Shown here piece after piece: positions 23,325 to 34,823 of a stretch of DNA of 64,000 bases. How positions within the stretch are numbered: position 1 is the first letter of the stretch; each line of letters opens with the position of its first letter. Below the pieces are notes generated by a model. It had not been told where the DNA came from. It made no database searches and worked only from the letters and a program-made list of their open reading frames with translations. The DNA comes from Ligustrum vulgare. Lineage: Eukaryota > Streptophyta > Magnoliopsida > Lamiales > Oleaceae. The DNA is taken from NCBI GenBank assembly GCA_963555705.1, contig OY743190.1, positions 38,546,929 through 38,610,928 of the forward strand, given 5' to 3'. The translations under genes were made by a program, and so were the position numbers.

Positions 23325-23688
23325 GTCGAAAATCGAATTATGCAAAGTCCAGTTAGGGTTCTTTATTTTCTACGTTCAAGGACAAAAATTATTATAAAAC
23401 AATTCTTTAATCAATAACTATTTATTCCATTATGCTAACAACTCGTTCTTTCTTCTTTCTTTCTTTCTATATCGGATACAAATCTTTCTCTTTTCTTCTA
23501 AGTCTCACAAATCATTTAAAATATGTATCCGAAAAATAAAATAACATAAACTCATAAACTTCTTTACCTCGGAGTTGGCGGATCGAATGATGGCAGTTGG
23601 CAATTAATAATGTAACTAAATTTTAAAAATTTTCTCTTTTGAAAAATTTGCCAGTCTACAGAAACGCAGATTGGCTCTAATACCATGT
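23325..23688 (-). other. Leader and primer-binding site of Tekay-2
   Basis: Read on the minus strand, the LTR end is followed by ACA and then TGGTATTAGAGCC (plus-strand 23673-23685), a one-base variant of the initiator-Met tRNA primer site. The leader carries a donor-like CTCCGAG/GTAAAG (GT at 23567-23566) in the same context as Tekay-1 and Tekay-3. The rest is untranslated. Confidence 0.8.
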
Positions 23689-25338
23689 TGTGATGCCCCG
23701 GGTTCTAATCACCCGACTCGTCACGTGATCGTCTTGTCTAATTTTTGAAATAATATTATGCGGAATAAAATAACATTTCTAATTGGCAAGATTTATTTAT
23801 ATAAATTCAAAAACTGATAAATTTCAATATTATCCAATTTGATGAAATAATATTTGCTAAGACATTTCAAAATAAAGATAATTGTTCAAAATCTCAACAT
23901 TTCTCGAATTAGGAACATTCAACTGAAACAAGAATAAAATTTGATAATTCAATTATTAATGCCACGGCCTGCCCATCATACGCCTCCATATCCAACATCT
24001 GCAATTGTTATTAAAAAGGGGTGAGCATTTCATTGAAATACTCAGTAAACTCATCGCCGATTAATAAATTTACATAAAAATTGAACACATAAACATGCAA
24101 TCATATAGTGACAACTTCATCATAATAATAGGCTTTCGTAACATAGGGTGTGGGTAGTCTCGTCTCATACAATAAATGCACATAAGTTATGTCAATGCAT
24201 AACAAAATCATAATCTCGTCTCGTCTCATGTATTTAAAATGCATATAAGTTATGGCATGCTCATAACATCAAATATTGCATAAGAAATATAAATTCTCGT
24301 CTCATCTTATGCAATAAATGCACATAAGTCACATGAAGCATATAATTACGTGCAATTAAAATGTAAACAAATTAATGGGGGCGAGTCTACTTCAATTCTC
24401 TACAAGTGTGGTTGAACAGGAAAATATATTTCAGTTCTCTAGATTTCTGTACGTCTCGTGTAACACCCCAAGTTTCAGTATCTAAAACCTAGGCGTGTTA
24501 ACTTCCATTCACATTATATGCGGAAATAATCGTTTAAAACATTTAAACGTTTCATTTACTATTATAAAAATTTTATAAAATTTCGGCAGAGTCTCCTCTA
24601 TAAATTGGACTTAACCAACCTGTAGAGAGACATCAAAACCATTTTACAACATAAAACTCAACTCAAACAAAAATCCAATATTCAACATACAACCCCAATT
24701 CTACTTCAAACTCCAACATCACCATACTATTTCAAATTCAATCCCCAAACTCCTCATCATAAATAAATTTAAACCATGAGCTCCATTTAACTAAATGGAG
24801 GATTGATAAACTACTAAAGAGATAAATAACTCATCAAAATTAAATTCAATAAACAATTAAAGGAATGAACCAACAAAAATAACCAAAGAAACATTTATGA
24901 AATTTCCTATTCAAACTTTATTTAAACTAATTCCAACCAAAACCATTTAAAGAATGAAAGATTAAAGAATACCCAATGAAAACTTATGAAAACTCCTTAA
25001 TTAACTTTGAAGAAAATAACAAATTTCGGGTACTGCCTGAGTCTGTCACCAAGTGCTCTCCTCGGATCACCTAACTTTCATCACCTGAAACATTGGGGGG
25101 GGGGGATTGGGGTGAGCTAAAGCTCAGTAAGTAAACTTTATGCATGAAATGCATGCTTATGACATGAATTCTTTAAAAATTTCATATATGTATCCCCATT
25201 TACTTTACTTTCCAAAACTTTCAAACATTTCAAACTTTCACTTCATTTCAAAACTTTCACTTCATTTCCATCGTGAGCTCACTTGGTGTATCTTCTAGTC
25301 AATCAGATAACAGTGGGCAATTTCTTATTTGGAACCAG

Positions 25339-25446
25339 ATTAACATTCACATTTCCACCGCAAAGCGGTTTAACATTCACTTTCCCACCGCAAAGCGATT
25401 TAACAGTCCACCGTAAACGGTTGAACATTCCGCCAAAGCGACTTAA
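25339..25446. repeat. Four degenerate tandem units, each with a small hairpin
   Basis: Units of about 22-30 bp contain ACATTCAC, CCGC, AAA, GCGG and TTTA. The first core, CCGCAAAGCGG, is a perfect stem-loop. A later unit reads CCGTAAACGG, where both arms changed together. Confidence 0.6.
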
Positions 25447-26706
25447 TTCGGGTACGCCGGTCCCCCGCGCCCCATTTCCCACTCGCAACTTTCATGAACT
25501 TCAGTACACCCATTCTTTTTTTTAAAACTTGGGATACATAACTTTTGAACAAACTTGCACCTTGACACATTTCTTTCATTTAAAAACATTTCACTTCCCA
25601 ATTTCGATGCCAATGCACGCTTGATGATGCAATGACATGATAATGTGCATGCTTGAACATTCTTCATAATAACATATACTTTCACAAAGTAAATGAAATT
25701 CATCAAAGCAAGTAAGTTGCGAGACAGTCATTTACACATAACTTTCACATTTACATTCAACTTTGATGAAAATAGGGGGAAGTTTACTTACTTGACGTCC
25801 TTAGCATTTACCGTTATCTGGATTTGCAAGTGGAGGAACATCGGCTGCCCGTGACGTCAATGTACCAAAATCCTAGTTGTACCCATTCATTTAATAAAAT
25901 ATACTTTTAGTTAAAAATCACATTTCACTATTCATTTCAATACTAAACAAAAAACCTTTCAACTTAACTCAAACGTGACCTCACGTTATGTCCAACACAT
26001 ATAATACCATACTCGAAATAAGAGATAAACTCGAAGGCAAAAAATTGAAATCTAACTAGTCAAATTACACAAAGGTTCAAGCTATGGGATCTTCATCACA
26101 ACTTGAATTTCACAAGGACAATTCCAATTAGCATTCTACTATTCATAAATTTGAAAATCACCATTTATTCAAACTTTACCCGAACAGTTAACTAAATTAT
26201 AAATTTCAAAAGTCTGAAAATAGCAACTATAAGTCAAGAATATACATTAAGATTCAATTAAAACCACCTCATTACTTGAAATCCTAACTTTGAAAATTTT
26301 CAATTTAAAACAACATTAAGCCAACAACGAATCCATGAAAGAACTTCCATCATTTAAGAATTTGAAATTTCTCACAATGGTCGTCAACTAAGTCAAAATT
26401 TAAATCTATAATTTCATAATCTTCTAATTAACTATAAAATGTTAAAATTAATATGACCTTTTATATAATTCTCCCCAATGTAAAATTATAATTTCTAATT
26501 TAAAACTAAAGTAACCAATTAATTTAAACTACTAATTAAGAATTTCAAAAACCTGAAAATCTACTGTGGAAATTTCACCTCTATATATAAATATATACAT
26601 CGATACACACATATACGAGCACTACTAAATTCCCAATTTAACAGTATAATTCAAAATCAACTAAACTTAAATTCGAAAATATGAGAACAACACACACTAT
26701 ACACAT

Positions 26707-26708
26707 AT

Positions 26709-26740
<32 letters not shown>

Positions 26741-26776
26741 TCGAAATCAGAAATACACCGTGCAAATTTACACACC

Positions 26777-26820
<44 letters not shown>
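26707..26820. repeat. (TA)n and (GT)n microsatellites
   Basis: Two TA runs (about 26707-26728 and 26777-26795) are followed by a GT run to 26820. Frames encoding alternating residues across this stretch are artefacts of the repeat. Confidence 0.9.
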
Positions 26821-26821
<1 letters not shown>

Positions 26822-27834
26822 AATGGTGTTCGTGGATGTGTAAACTGTTGTGTGTTGTCATTCGCGTGCTCGTGTAGTCGGGTAAAGGATGGGTATGAAA
26901 GAGGTGGTTCACCTTACCGTGGTGGGGATCCGGAGAGGTGGTGGTCGTTGTTGAGGTTGAGTGACCAAGAGACGGCGACGGGTCGTTAACAGAAGTGGCG
27001 AGAGAGAAGAGCGGAGAGGAGAGGTGAGACAGAGAGAGCGAGAGGCTAGATAGAGAGAGCGAGAGAGCGGGTGTGGGGGATGAGGGTTAGGTTAGGTTTA
27101 GGATTTTAAATGTAAAACTTGTTAATTGCAATTCAGTCCTTCGACTCTCATAAATAGGTAATTTAAGTCCGCATCCCTCAAATAAAATTCAAAGTGCCAC
27201 TAAACTTTCCCCAATTCCCATTTAACATAATTTAGGCCACTTTCAACTTAATTAAATAGAAAATAACAAGATTAATAAATCACGTTAATAATCACCCATA
27301 AAATTGCACATAGACAAGTTATGAATTTTCTATTTGGTACATTGATCATGACGGCGTCCAAGTCCTTCCACTGCAAAATAATTCCAATTATAAACATTAA
27401 AGATTATAACTTTATAATTTATAATAACATTCATAACAATATTACGTGAAATTTAAAGTTGCACGTAGAATGAAAAGCGGCCTTACATCTCGTCTAGCCA
27501 AAATAAAATAAAATTTAAATTAGTTTCTAGAAATTCAAAGTTTGAAATAAAATCTAAAGTTTGGATTTAAAATGAATGATTTTAAAATCTGGGGACTAAA
27601 ATAGAGTTTTTAAAGAAATTGACATTTAAGAATCTAGGGGCTGAATAGATCTTTTCAAAAATAGTGGGTTGACTCGAAATATTTCAAAAACTCAATAGGG
27701 ACTGACTGAACAAATCTTAAATCTACTAGGGCTTAATAAAACATTTTAAAAACATGGTCGGGACTAAATAGATACTATTGAAAGTTGGGGATTGAAAGAT
27801 AATTTTACAAAAATCAAAAAAAAAAATATATCAT

Positions 27835-27838
<4 letters not shown>

Positions 27839-27888
<50 letters not shown>
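27839..27888. repeat. (CT)n microsatellite in Tekay-2 LTR
   Basis: There are about 24 CT units. On the element's sense strand this is GA, in the position where the other Tekay LTRs have short GAGA-rich stretches. Confidence 0.95.
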
Positions 27889-27890
<2 letters not shown>

Positions 27891-28264
27891 GTCGGTAACA
27901 AAGGAAGAAAGGTAAAAGAGAGAGCTTCGATGGAGAGCTCTCAATCCGGTCTACACCACCGGCCGCGAAGCTGGCGCTAACGCCGCCGAGACGTGGCGGC
28001 GACGGGACTGGCATGGGAAAATCAAAAAAATGTATTTTAGGCTGATTTTGGGTGCAGTTCTGAGGCAAACCAAGGCTCTGCTCATGGGTTTTCCGGCGAT
28101 GAACCGGTGATTGAGGTACGTAATACATTTCTGGGATTTTGGGTTTATATATCTGGGCTGTTGATTTGAGTTTTGGGGAGTTTACTCACCTTGAAAAAGG
28201 CTTAAAACTTTGAAATATAAGTTTACCCACGTTGAAGAAAGAACAATACTAAACCACTCCAGCC

Positions 28265-28959
28265 ATGAGTGAAAGTGATAATGACGTAACCCCCCCCCCA
28301 TAGAAGTAGGGACGGGCAGTATGCCGTCAACGAGGGAATGCACCCGCATAATCAGCCTCAGGATGTTGACGAGGAGATCCCTCAACATAACCACCCTCGC
28401 AGGCACCGAAACAGGCACCTGATGAGAGACATGACACATATGACAGCCCAAATGATAGAAATGCAAAGATACCAGATTGAACAAATTGCTGCCATGAATG
28501 CTTATATGGCAAGGGATATATGATAAACAATCTAGTTGAGCCCCCACATTATACCGAGACTCAGCCACAATACTATCTTTTCACTGTAGATACTGTGAGT
28601 TACTACCAGGTGCCCTTGAAAATGCTGAAGAAGAATTCATGCAGCCCCGCATGGAGGGCTCAGAATATGAAGTGCCAGAGCATAACCCTCCTCCCGGACA
28701 TCACGGGGAGGAAGCTCCGACAAGATTCAGAAGCGTATTTAGCCGGATAGGAGGCCTTTGGTCTAGAAATAGATGCGGAGGAAGGTCTGAAGAAGTTCAC
28801 CCTCATACACAAGATCCTAGAAATGGGCAAGAGAGGAGAGCCGAAGTTCAGCCGTAGAATAGGGTGCCTAGAAATAGGTACGAAGGAGCTGAAGAAACCA
28901 ATTTTTCTCAACAAGAGCCTAGAAATAGGTAGGAAAGGAGGGTTGCAGAAGCTCTCTCC
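28265..28959 (+). pseudogene. gag of TAT element, N-terminal part
   Basis: The ATG at 28265 opens MSESDNDV, followed at once by a C-run (28292-28300) that shifts frame. A short open stretch (28338-28523) encodes a basic, histidine/arginine-rich region and a helical segment MIEMQRYQIEQIAAMNAYMA typical of a gag N-terminus. The rest contains repeated degenerate units ending CCTAGAAATAG(G/A) spaced about 50-60 bp (near 28822, 28870, 28920), read as a repetitive linker. It is interrupted at 28965 by the non-autonomous element and continues at 31961. Confidence 0.55.
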
Positions 28960-28964
28960 CAAAC

Positions 28965-29732
28965 TGATGAGATTCGAAGCGCGGAAGAAATGCCGGAAAG
29001 TTCCGAACTCAGGTTGTGGTTGGACGGATGAATCATGACCCGATATTCACGACGCGATGGCTCCACGATGCGGAATAAAGAACCACGACTTTCGAAACAC
29101 CACAAGGAATTTCCCAATCTCCTTGATAAGTCTCTGATTTGAACGCCACAAATACTCTCGCGAATATTTGACAAGTTCTGGATGAACGCCACAAGATAAT
29201 CAATCTTGATAAGTTCGGGTTTGTAATGTGAATCCACACATTAAACAATTGAAAAATATTCAATCTATTTTTATTCAATAATCAAAGTTTGATTACAATG
29301 AATGGAAAAATAAAACCCTAGTCACTAATCTACTCAAAATAGAATTCTAATTAGACTAAATTCGAAAATAGACAAAGAAATAATTAAAAACGGAAAAATA
29401 ATCAAAATCCCCGAAAATTTGAAAAATTAGATTTACGGTCGTGATGAAGTCATTTACGGCCGTAAATGACTTTCTGTTTAAAACTTACGGCCGTGACCAT
29501 ATTCTTTACGGCCATAATGAAGGTTCTGCTCAAATTTGCGATAACTGTGTTACGGCCGTAATTCCAAATGTTACGGCCGTAAAAGGCCTGATGCTTAATT
29601 TTCTGGTTCTTTTCGACACGGTTTGATCTTCAAAACTCGTCGAACCTGTTGAATTCTTGTTTTGGCTTGAATATTTAAATTTTCCCGTCAAGCCTGCTAT
29701 GACTCCGATTGTCGAGGGTCCGGAACACATCA
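28965..29732 (-). repeat. 3' LTR of the non-autonomous element
   Basis: This is the 768-bp partner of 31179-31955. On the minus strand it starts TGATGTGTTCCGG and ends CGAATCTCATCA. The cluster of ACGGCCGT motifs lies at 29434-29583. Confidence 0.92.
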
Positions 29733-30757
29733 TACCCTCCTTCTTTAGGATGATTCGTCCCGAATCATAGCTTTGTTCCTGTTGTTTCACTTCACCTCCT
29801 GGATCAAACGGAAAATTTCTACTTCCATGCCATGAGTTCAATAAATTATGCTCCTTTGATTGGAAAACATGGAAGAGATGGAGGTTGAACTCCCTTTGCC
29901 ATACATAGTGTGGTTGAAGCTTCCAAACGTAATTAACCTGCAAAAAAGATTTAAACAAAATGGGGAGGGACATGTTAGCTTCATGAGGTACAAGGTATGG
30001 ATCCTTGTATTCATGATAAACCACCACCAACTCCACTTCTTGAACCACGAGGCTCTTCTCTTCGCCTCTTTCCTCCTTTACACTTTCTTGTTCAATATTT
30101 TTATCTTCAAACTCAACCACATCTCCGACCTCCACATTTGAATCACCATGTTCATGTACTACCTCATCACTACCAAAATGTGGATCTTCCAATTCAAAGC
30201 TCAAAATTTGAACTTCTACCCCAACTTCCAATTTTTCTTCATCAAATTTTGGAGTTTGATCACCTAACTCCACCTTTTCATCTCCTACCACAAAATTCGG
30301 GGTCTCTTCAACTACTTCTAATTCATGTTTCAAGCCTCCCTCCTTCTTTTCAACATTCATATCCCGAGGCTCAACTATAACATGTATTTCACTCTCCTCT
30401 AGCCATTTAATCACCGCCTTACATTTCTCCTCCTTCCTTTGTAATTTAGCCAAATATTTTTTCTGCCTCCCGTTCACACCTCAATCTTTCTTCATAAATT
30501 TCTTTTTGAATTTTCAAAATTTCTTTTGGATCAATCTCGGCTCCTCTCTTAACCCCGATTCCATTCCTAGGTTTATGATCATGCCTATATTGACTCTCAT
30601 CACTACGGTTTACTTGAGATCGCCCCTTTTTCAATTTTCCTTCTCTTTCATCTAGTTTATCCAACCTCATCAAAGCATCATTCAAAAATCTCCACATACG
30701 ATCTTTATCATTATCGTTCTCCCTTCTAGATGGATATTTTTCTTGAAAATTGGACAT
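29530..30757 (-). pseudogene. gag-like protein of the non-autonomous element (one frameshift)
   Basis: The minus-strand ATG at 30757 (MSNFQEKYPSRRENDND) opens a frame that ends at 30446. A 1-bp indel in an A-run near 30460 moves the reading into the frame 30477-29530, which continues the same protein (EREAEK then KYLAKLQRKEEK). The predicted parent protein is about 400 residues. It has a charged helical N-terminus with MWRFLNDALMRLDKLDEREG, a coiled segment, a long acidic middle with repeated V-E-E/V-G-D blocks, and a C-terminal part (FDPGGEVKQQEQSYDSG). The frame reads through the polypurine tract into the 3' LTR, as in CRM-type elements. No zinc knuckle or enzyme motif is seen. Confidence 0.6.
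29733..29747 (-). promoter_or_regulatory. Polypurine tract of the non-autonomous element
   Basis: On the minus strand TAAAGAAGGAGGGTA lies directly before the 3' LTR start TGATGTG. Confidence 0.8.
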
Positions 30758-31164
30758 TATAGAATTTATGTGGAACGGAATGGAAAAGAACGATAAACAA
30801 AGGATCAAGAAATTCAAGAAAGTGGTTCTTGAATGGACTCTCTGTTTTTTTTTTTTTTTTTGAATTTTGGATGAATTTTCGAAATAAATAAAATAAATAA
30901 AATAATAATTTTTTTTATAAATTCGAAAATTCGACAACGAACACGACAAAACAAACAAGACAGGATTTGGATAAGAATCGAATAAAATAAACAAGATTGA
31001 ATTTTTGATGGATTTTTGTATGGATCAAATAACGAAAAAAAATTCTGGCAAGAAGAACACTCTAGAAAAGAAAGACTCAACAACAAGATATGGATGATTT
31101 TTATGGGACTCGATGATAAATATAAAAATCAAACTTGATAGAAAAAACATGAATTTAGAGTCCA

Positions 31165-31176
31165 GCTCTAATACCA
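31165..31176 (-). promoter_or_regulatory. Primer-binding site of the non-autonomous element
   Basis: On the minus strand TGGTATTAGAGC starts two bases after the LTR end ATCTCATCA. It is the Met-tRNA type and identical in core to that of Tekay-2. Confidence 0.85.
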
Positions 31177-31178
31177 GA

Positions 31179-31955
31179 TGATGAGATTCGAAGCGCGGAA
31201 GAAACACCGGAAAGTTCCGAACTCAGGTTGTGGTTGGACGGATGAATCATGACCCGATATTCACGACGCGATGGCTCCACGATGCGGAATAAAGAACCAC
31301 GACTTTCGAAATGCCACAAGGAATTGCCCAATCTCCTTGATAAGTCTCTGATTTGAGCGTCACAAATACTCTCGCGAATATTTTATAATTTCTGGATGAA
31401 CGCCACAAGATAATCAATCTTGATAAGTTCGGGTTTGTAATGTAAATCAACACATTAAACAATTGAAAAACATTCAATCTCTTTTTATTCAATAATCAAA
31501 GTCTGATTACAATGAATGGAAAAATAAAACCCTAGTCGCTAATCTACTCAAAATAGAATTCTAATTAGACTAAAATTCGAAAATAGGCAAACAAATAAAC
31601 AAATAATTAAAAACGGAAAAATAATCAAAATCCTTGAAAATCCGAAAAATTAGATTTACGGCCGTGATGAAGTCATTTACGGCCGTAAATGACTTTCTGT
31701 TTAAAACTTACGGCCGTGACCATATTCTTTACGGTCGTAATGAAGGTTCTGCTCAAATTTGCGATAACTGTGTTACGGCCGTAATTCCAAATGTTACGAC
31801 CGTAAAAGGCCTGCTGCTTAATTTTCTGGTTCTTTTCGACACGGTTTGATCTTCAAAACTCTTCGAACCTGTTGAATTCTTGTTTTGGCTTGAATATTTA
31901 AATTTTCCCGTCAAGCCTGCTATGACTCCGATTGTCGAGGGTCCGGAACACATCA
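31179..31955 (-). repeat. 5' LTR of the non-autonomous element
   Basis: The 777-bp LTR has six full or near copies of the ACGGCCGT palindrome at 31654-31805, upstream (sense strand) of a TATTGAATAAAAAG promoter-like stretch near 31490. Confidence 0.92.
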
Positions 31956-31960
31956 CAAAC

Positions 31961-33060
31961 ACTTGGAAATCAACATGATTTCCCGAAGCAACAATACGAC
32001 CTAGTCGTATCACCCCGCAGAGTGATCAGGCTCAAAGGCCATACTCCCAGACTCACCACTACGGGGGTACAGAATCAAATAGCAACGAAAATAACGCTTC
32101 CTTCGTATGAAATCGATGATGATGAGCAGGTGAGTCCCCTATTTGAGGGCATACGGAGGTACCGATACTGGCCAAGTTTGAGATGCCAGAGATAACAAAG
32201 TACTCCGTAAGGGGTGGCCCAGATGATCATCTCCTTAATTATAGCTCTAGCATGGAAATGTCCGGAGCCATTTCGGTGATAATGTACAAGGCTTTTGCTT
32301 TGACACTTGAAAGCAGTGCCATATGATGTTACAAGAAACTCCCACCCGGCAGCATCCACAAATGGAGAGACTTTAAAGTAGCCTTCAAGAATAGCTTCGT
32401 GTCTTCCAGACTGGGGGAACTCCCCCTCCAAGGCCTACAAGACTTGCGGCAAGGGAGGAATGAATCTCTAAAAGACTATCTAGCCCGATTTACTGCAGAG
32501 ATGTACAACTGTGGAAATATCATAAAAGCAGAAATGTTTTCTGCCTTGAAAGGAGGCTGGATATGACCAGCAAGTTCTGGAGGGACGTTCGAAGTAGAAA
32601 ACCGAGGGACTACAATTCCTTCGTAGACTTGATAAAGGAGGAAATAATCTTCGAGGAGATGACTAAGGCTAGGGATAGGCATCCTCAAGAAAGGTATAAC
32701 ACAGGATATCCATCCGAAGCCCTTCCAACGATTGGGGGAAATAAAAACCATTCCGAAAATCGCCCAGGACGTGGTTCACACCCATTCCCAAGGGTCCGAA
32801 TCCAGCTATGCTATGGAGATCATCGAGTTTATTCCTAGCTTACACTCTGCCCTGCCTCATGACGGTGCCACTACCGCCCTAAAAAGGACCTATGCTAACT
32901 GAATTGGGAAACAGCCTATGATCGTGGCATGATGTGCATACCGTAGGTTCTGTGGGCATGCAACAGAGGATTGCAGAGATGTGTAGATGTTGGCAGAAAA
33001 GAAATCCAAAGAGAGAAAAGGAGGTGGTAGTACCCTAAATAAGGGGAGACCTAGTAGGAC
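31961..33060 (+). pseudogene. gag of TAT element, capsid and C-terminal part
   Basis: After the non-autonomous element the TAT gag resumes. Open pieces in shifting frames include KYSVRGGPDDHLLNYSSSME, then LPPGSIHKWRDF, then NSFVSSRLGELPLQGLQDLR and ESLKDYLARFTAEMYNC (to about 32520), which is the retrotransposon gag fold of TAT elements. A possible single knuckle remnant is RRFCGHATEDC near 32945. Stops occur throughout and the gene is dead. Confidence 0.6.
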
Positions 33061-33379
33061 GAATGATCCGAAGCTTCTCCGGATCTAGCGAAGGAGCAAC
33101 AAGCGATACCCTCCAAGGGGAGGGAATACCGAGCACCGTAGGGAGCAAAATGACGATAGAAATGCTACCTCGACGCCTGATAGGAATGCTAGGGACTTGC
33201 CTCCTCCCACCAACGATCCTCCAATCCGAGAGATCGACACTATTTTCGGGGGACCGTATCTAAGGGGAAGGATGAACAACTCCCAAAAGCGGTACATAAG
33301 AGAGGCCAAAGAGCCCGAAAATGTGAATTGCCACATAAAATCGCCCCCACCAGAATTTCAAGAACGGAGCCCATCACAT

Positions 33380-34823
33380 TCACACTAGATGACACGGTCG
33401 GAGTGCATTTTCGGCACAGTGAAGCGTTTGTAATTCGAATGGTGGTAGACAGAAATTGATTTTCTAGAATGCTGGTAGACGATGATGCTTCTGTGAATGT
33501 GATTTACGGGGTAGCTTATGATAAGATGAGAATCGATACACCACTCACCCCGGTCCCCGACACCATTTACAGCTTCACTGGAAATTACATTGCCGAGAGG
33601 ATCAATAATCCTCATGATCGAGGTAGGACATGACCCCACCATATCTAGGATCCCAATGAAATTTCTAATTGTGGATAAGAGCTCATCGTATGATGGTTCG
33701 ATCGGAAGGCCGGGGATCATCGACCTGGGAGCCATGACCTATATGAAATAAATATGTATGAAGTTCCCAATGGAGAATGGGATAGGAACCGTTCGAGGAA
33801 GCCAAACTGAATCAAGGTCATGATACACGAACGATATTTGAAAGTTCCAAGATTGCACTGTTAACATGGTCAGTGATGTAGCAATGACCGATGCGGCCCC
33901 GAACCAAGATGTAATGACTGCTAAACCCATCGTAGATTGGGATGTGTTTATGGCAGACGGGGAGGATCGGACAAACTTAGATCCTAGAATGATGGGTGCA
34001 GACTACTATACCGCTCCGACTGAAAAGCTGGAGTATTTTTCTGTAGATCTCGCAAATCCGATGGAGTTGTAGATAGGGCAAGACTCCTCAAGTGAGGTGA
34101 AAGAGGAGCAGAAAAGCTTTCTCAAAGAAAATCTCAATGTCTTCGCATGGAATCACGAGGACATGGTGGGGATAGACCCAAAAGTAGCTTGTCACCGGCT
34201 ACAGATTGACCCGAATCACCCCCGACATAGGCAGAAGAGGCTGCCCATGAGCCCAGAAAATATGTGGCCCCGAAAGATGAGGTGTCAAAGCTGTTGAAAA
34301 ATGGCTTCATAAGATGATCCAAGTATTTGAAGTGGGTATCCAACCCAATCTTGGTCCCCAAACAGAGTGGGAAGTTGAGGGTATGCATTTATTTTTCAAA
34401 TCTAAATCAGGCATGTTCGAAAGACAGTTTTCCACGGCCTTGAATAGACCCGCTGATCAGGGCATGCAGTGCTGAGCTTCATGGTTGTATATTTCGGGTA
34501 TAACCAAATTCCCATACATAAGTCCGATGAAGAACACACCTCATTCATCACAGATAGGGGTTATATTGTTACAGGGCTATGCCCTTCGGACTAAAGAATT
34601 TCGGTGCCACATATCAGAGGCTAGTAAACCAGATGTTTGCCAAGCAGCTATGAAACACAATGGAAGTGTATGTAGATGACATGCTTGTGAAAATTATGGA
34701 AGTATCGAAACATGTCGAACACTTGGCAGAGACCTTCAAAGTATTGAGGAGATACAGGATGAAGCTTAACCCTCTGAAATGCGCATTCGGAGTGGGATTC
34801 GGGAAGTTCATTGAGAAGCATTC
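33380..34823 (+). pseudogene. protease and RT N-terminal half of TAT element
   Basis: The protease remnant near 33465-33510 reads MLVDDDASVNVIY where an active enzyme would have DSG or DSGS, so the catalytic loop is altered. RT begins near 34100 (KSFLKENLNVFAWNHEDMVG, then KNGFIR, then SNPILVPKQSGKLRVCI). It continues with MPFGLKNFGATYQRLVNQMF (about 34575-34640) and the catalytic VYVDDMLVK at 34666-34692. Several stops and frame changes are present. The gene breaks at 34828, where family B is inserted, and resumes at 44803. Confidence 0.7.

Larger units (their letters stand above)
24459..27487 (-). mobile_element. 3.0-kb solo LTR of a third family, inside the Tekay-2 5' LTR
   Basis: Termini TGTAACACCCC and GCGGCCTTACA are flanked by the perfect 5-bp duplication TCTCG (24454-24458 and 27488-27492). 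Read on the minus strand it ends ACTTGGGGTGTTACA, like the chromovirus LTRs in this window, and its GA-rich zone then lies at the promoter-proximal side, so minus orientation is preferred. No gag or pol is inside. It holds a G-run (25096-25104), a short hairpin repeat array (25339-25446) and TA/GT microsatellites (26707-26820). No gene is supported within these 3 kb. Confidence 0.85.
17290..28190 (-). mobile_element. Tekay-2: minus-strand Tekay/Del chromovirus with incomplete outer LTR ends
   Basis: Read on the minus strand, the order is 5' LTR (from about 28190 leftward, ending at 23689), primer site, leader with extra ORF, gag, intron, pol, polypurine tract, then the start of the 3' LTR (18048 leftward). 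The right part of the 5' LTR lacks the family start TGTAGCGACC. The left part of the 3' LTR lacks the family end. The two preserved LTR portions seem to be largely complementary rather than overlapping. The flanks belong to different elements (CRM-like on the left, TAT on the right), so no target duplication is visible. Both outer boundaries are approximate. Confidence 0.8.
23689..28190 (-). repeat. 5' LTR of Tekay-2, missing its start and split by a solo LTR
   Basis: The two parts are 23689-24458 and 27493 to about 28190. On the minus strand the LTR ends GGGGCATCACA. It holds the conserved stem-loop (plus-strand 24023-24043) and an acceptor-like ATTGCAG (plus-strand CT at 23999-24000). It also has the GTCTAGCC... 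region shared by all Tekay LTRs here and a GA/CT microsatellite (27839-27888). The start TGTAGCGACC is absent. The outer edge near 28190 is a judgement from where TAT gag-leader sequence begins. Confidence 0.7.
28965..31955 (-). mobile_element. Non-autonomous LTR element with gag-like ORF, probable partner of the CRM-like element
   Basis: Two LTRs (28965-29732 and 31179-31955) are flanked by the perfect duplication CAAAC (28960-28964 and 31956-31960). A primer site next to the right LTR and a polypurine tract next to the left LTR fix the minus orientation. The 1.45-kb interior encodes only one gag-like acidic protein, with no protease, RT, RNase H or integrase. By eye the LTRs differ at about 4% of positions. 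Its sense LTR start TGATGTG, its polypurine tract and its ACGGCCGTAA-rich U3 match those of the CRM-like element at 16996-17289. That suggests mobilisation in trans by CRM-like proteins, similar to known non-autonomous CRR elements of rice. Confidence 0.88.

Noticed and set aside
26681..26989. Frames through the TA/GT microsatellites
   Set aside because: They are repeat-encoded alternating residues with no conserved part.
27814..28128. Arg-Glu repeat frame on the minus strand
   Set aside because: It is encoded by the CT microsatellite in the Tekay-2 LTR.
31654..31805. CRISPR-like regular repeats
   Set aside because: The ACGGCCGT motifs are short, unevenly spaced, in both orientations and inside LTRs of a plant genome. 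There is no array or cas gene.
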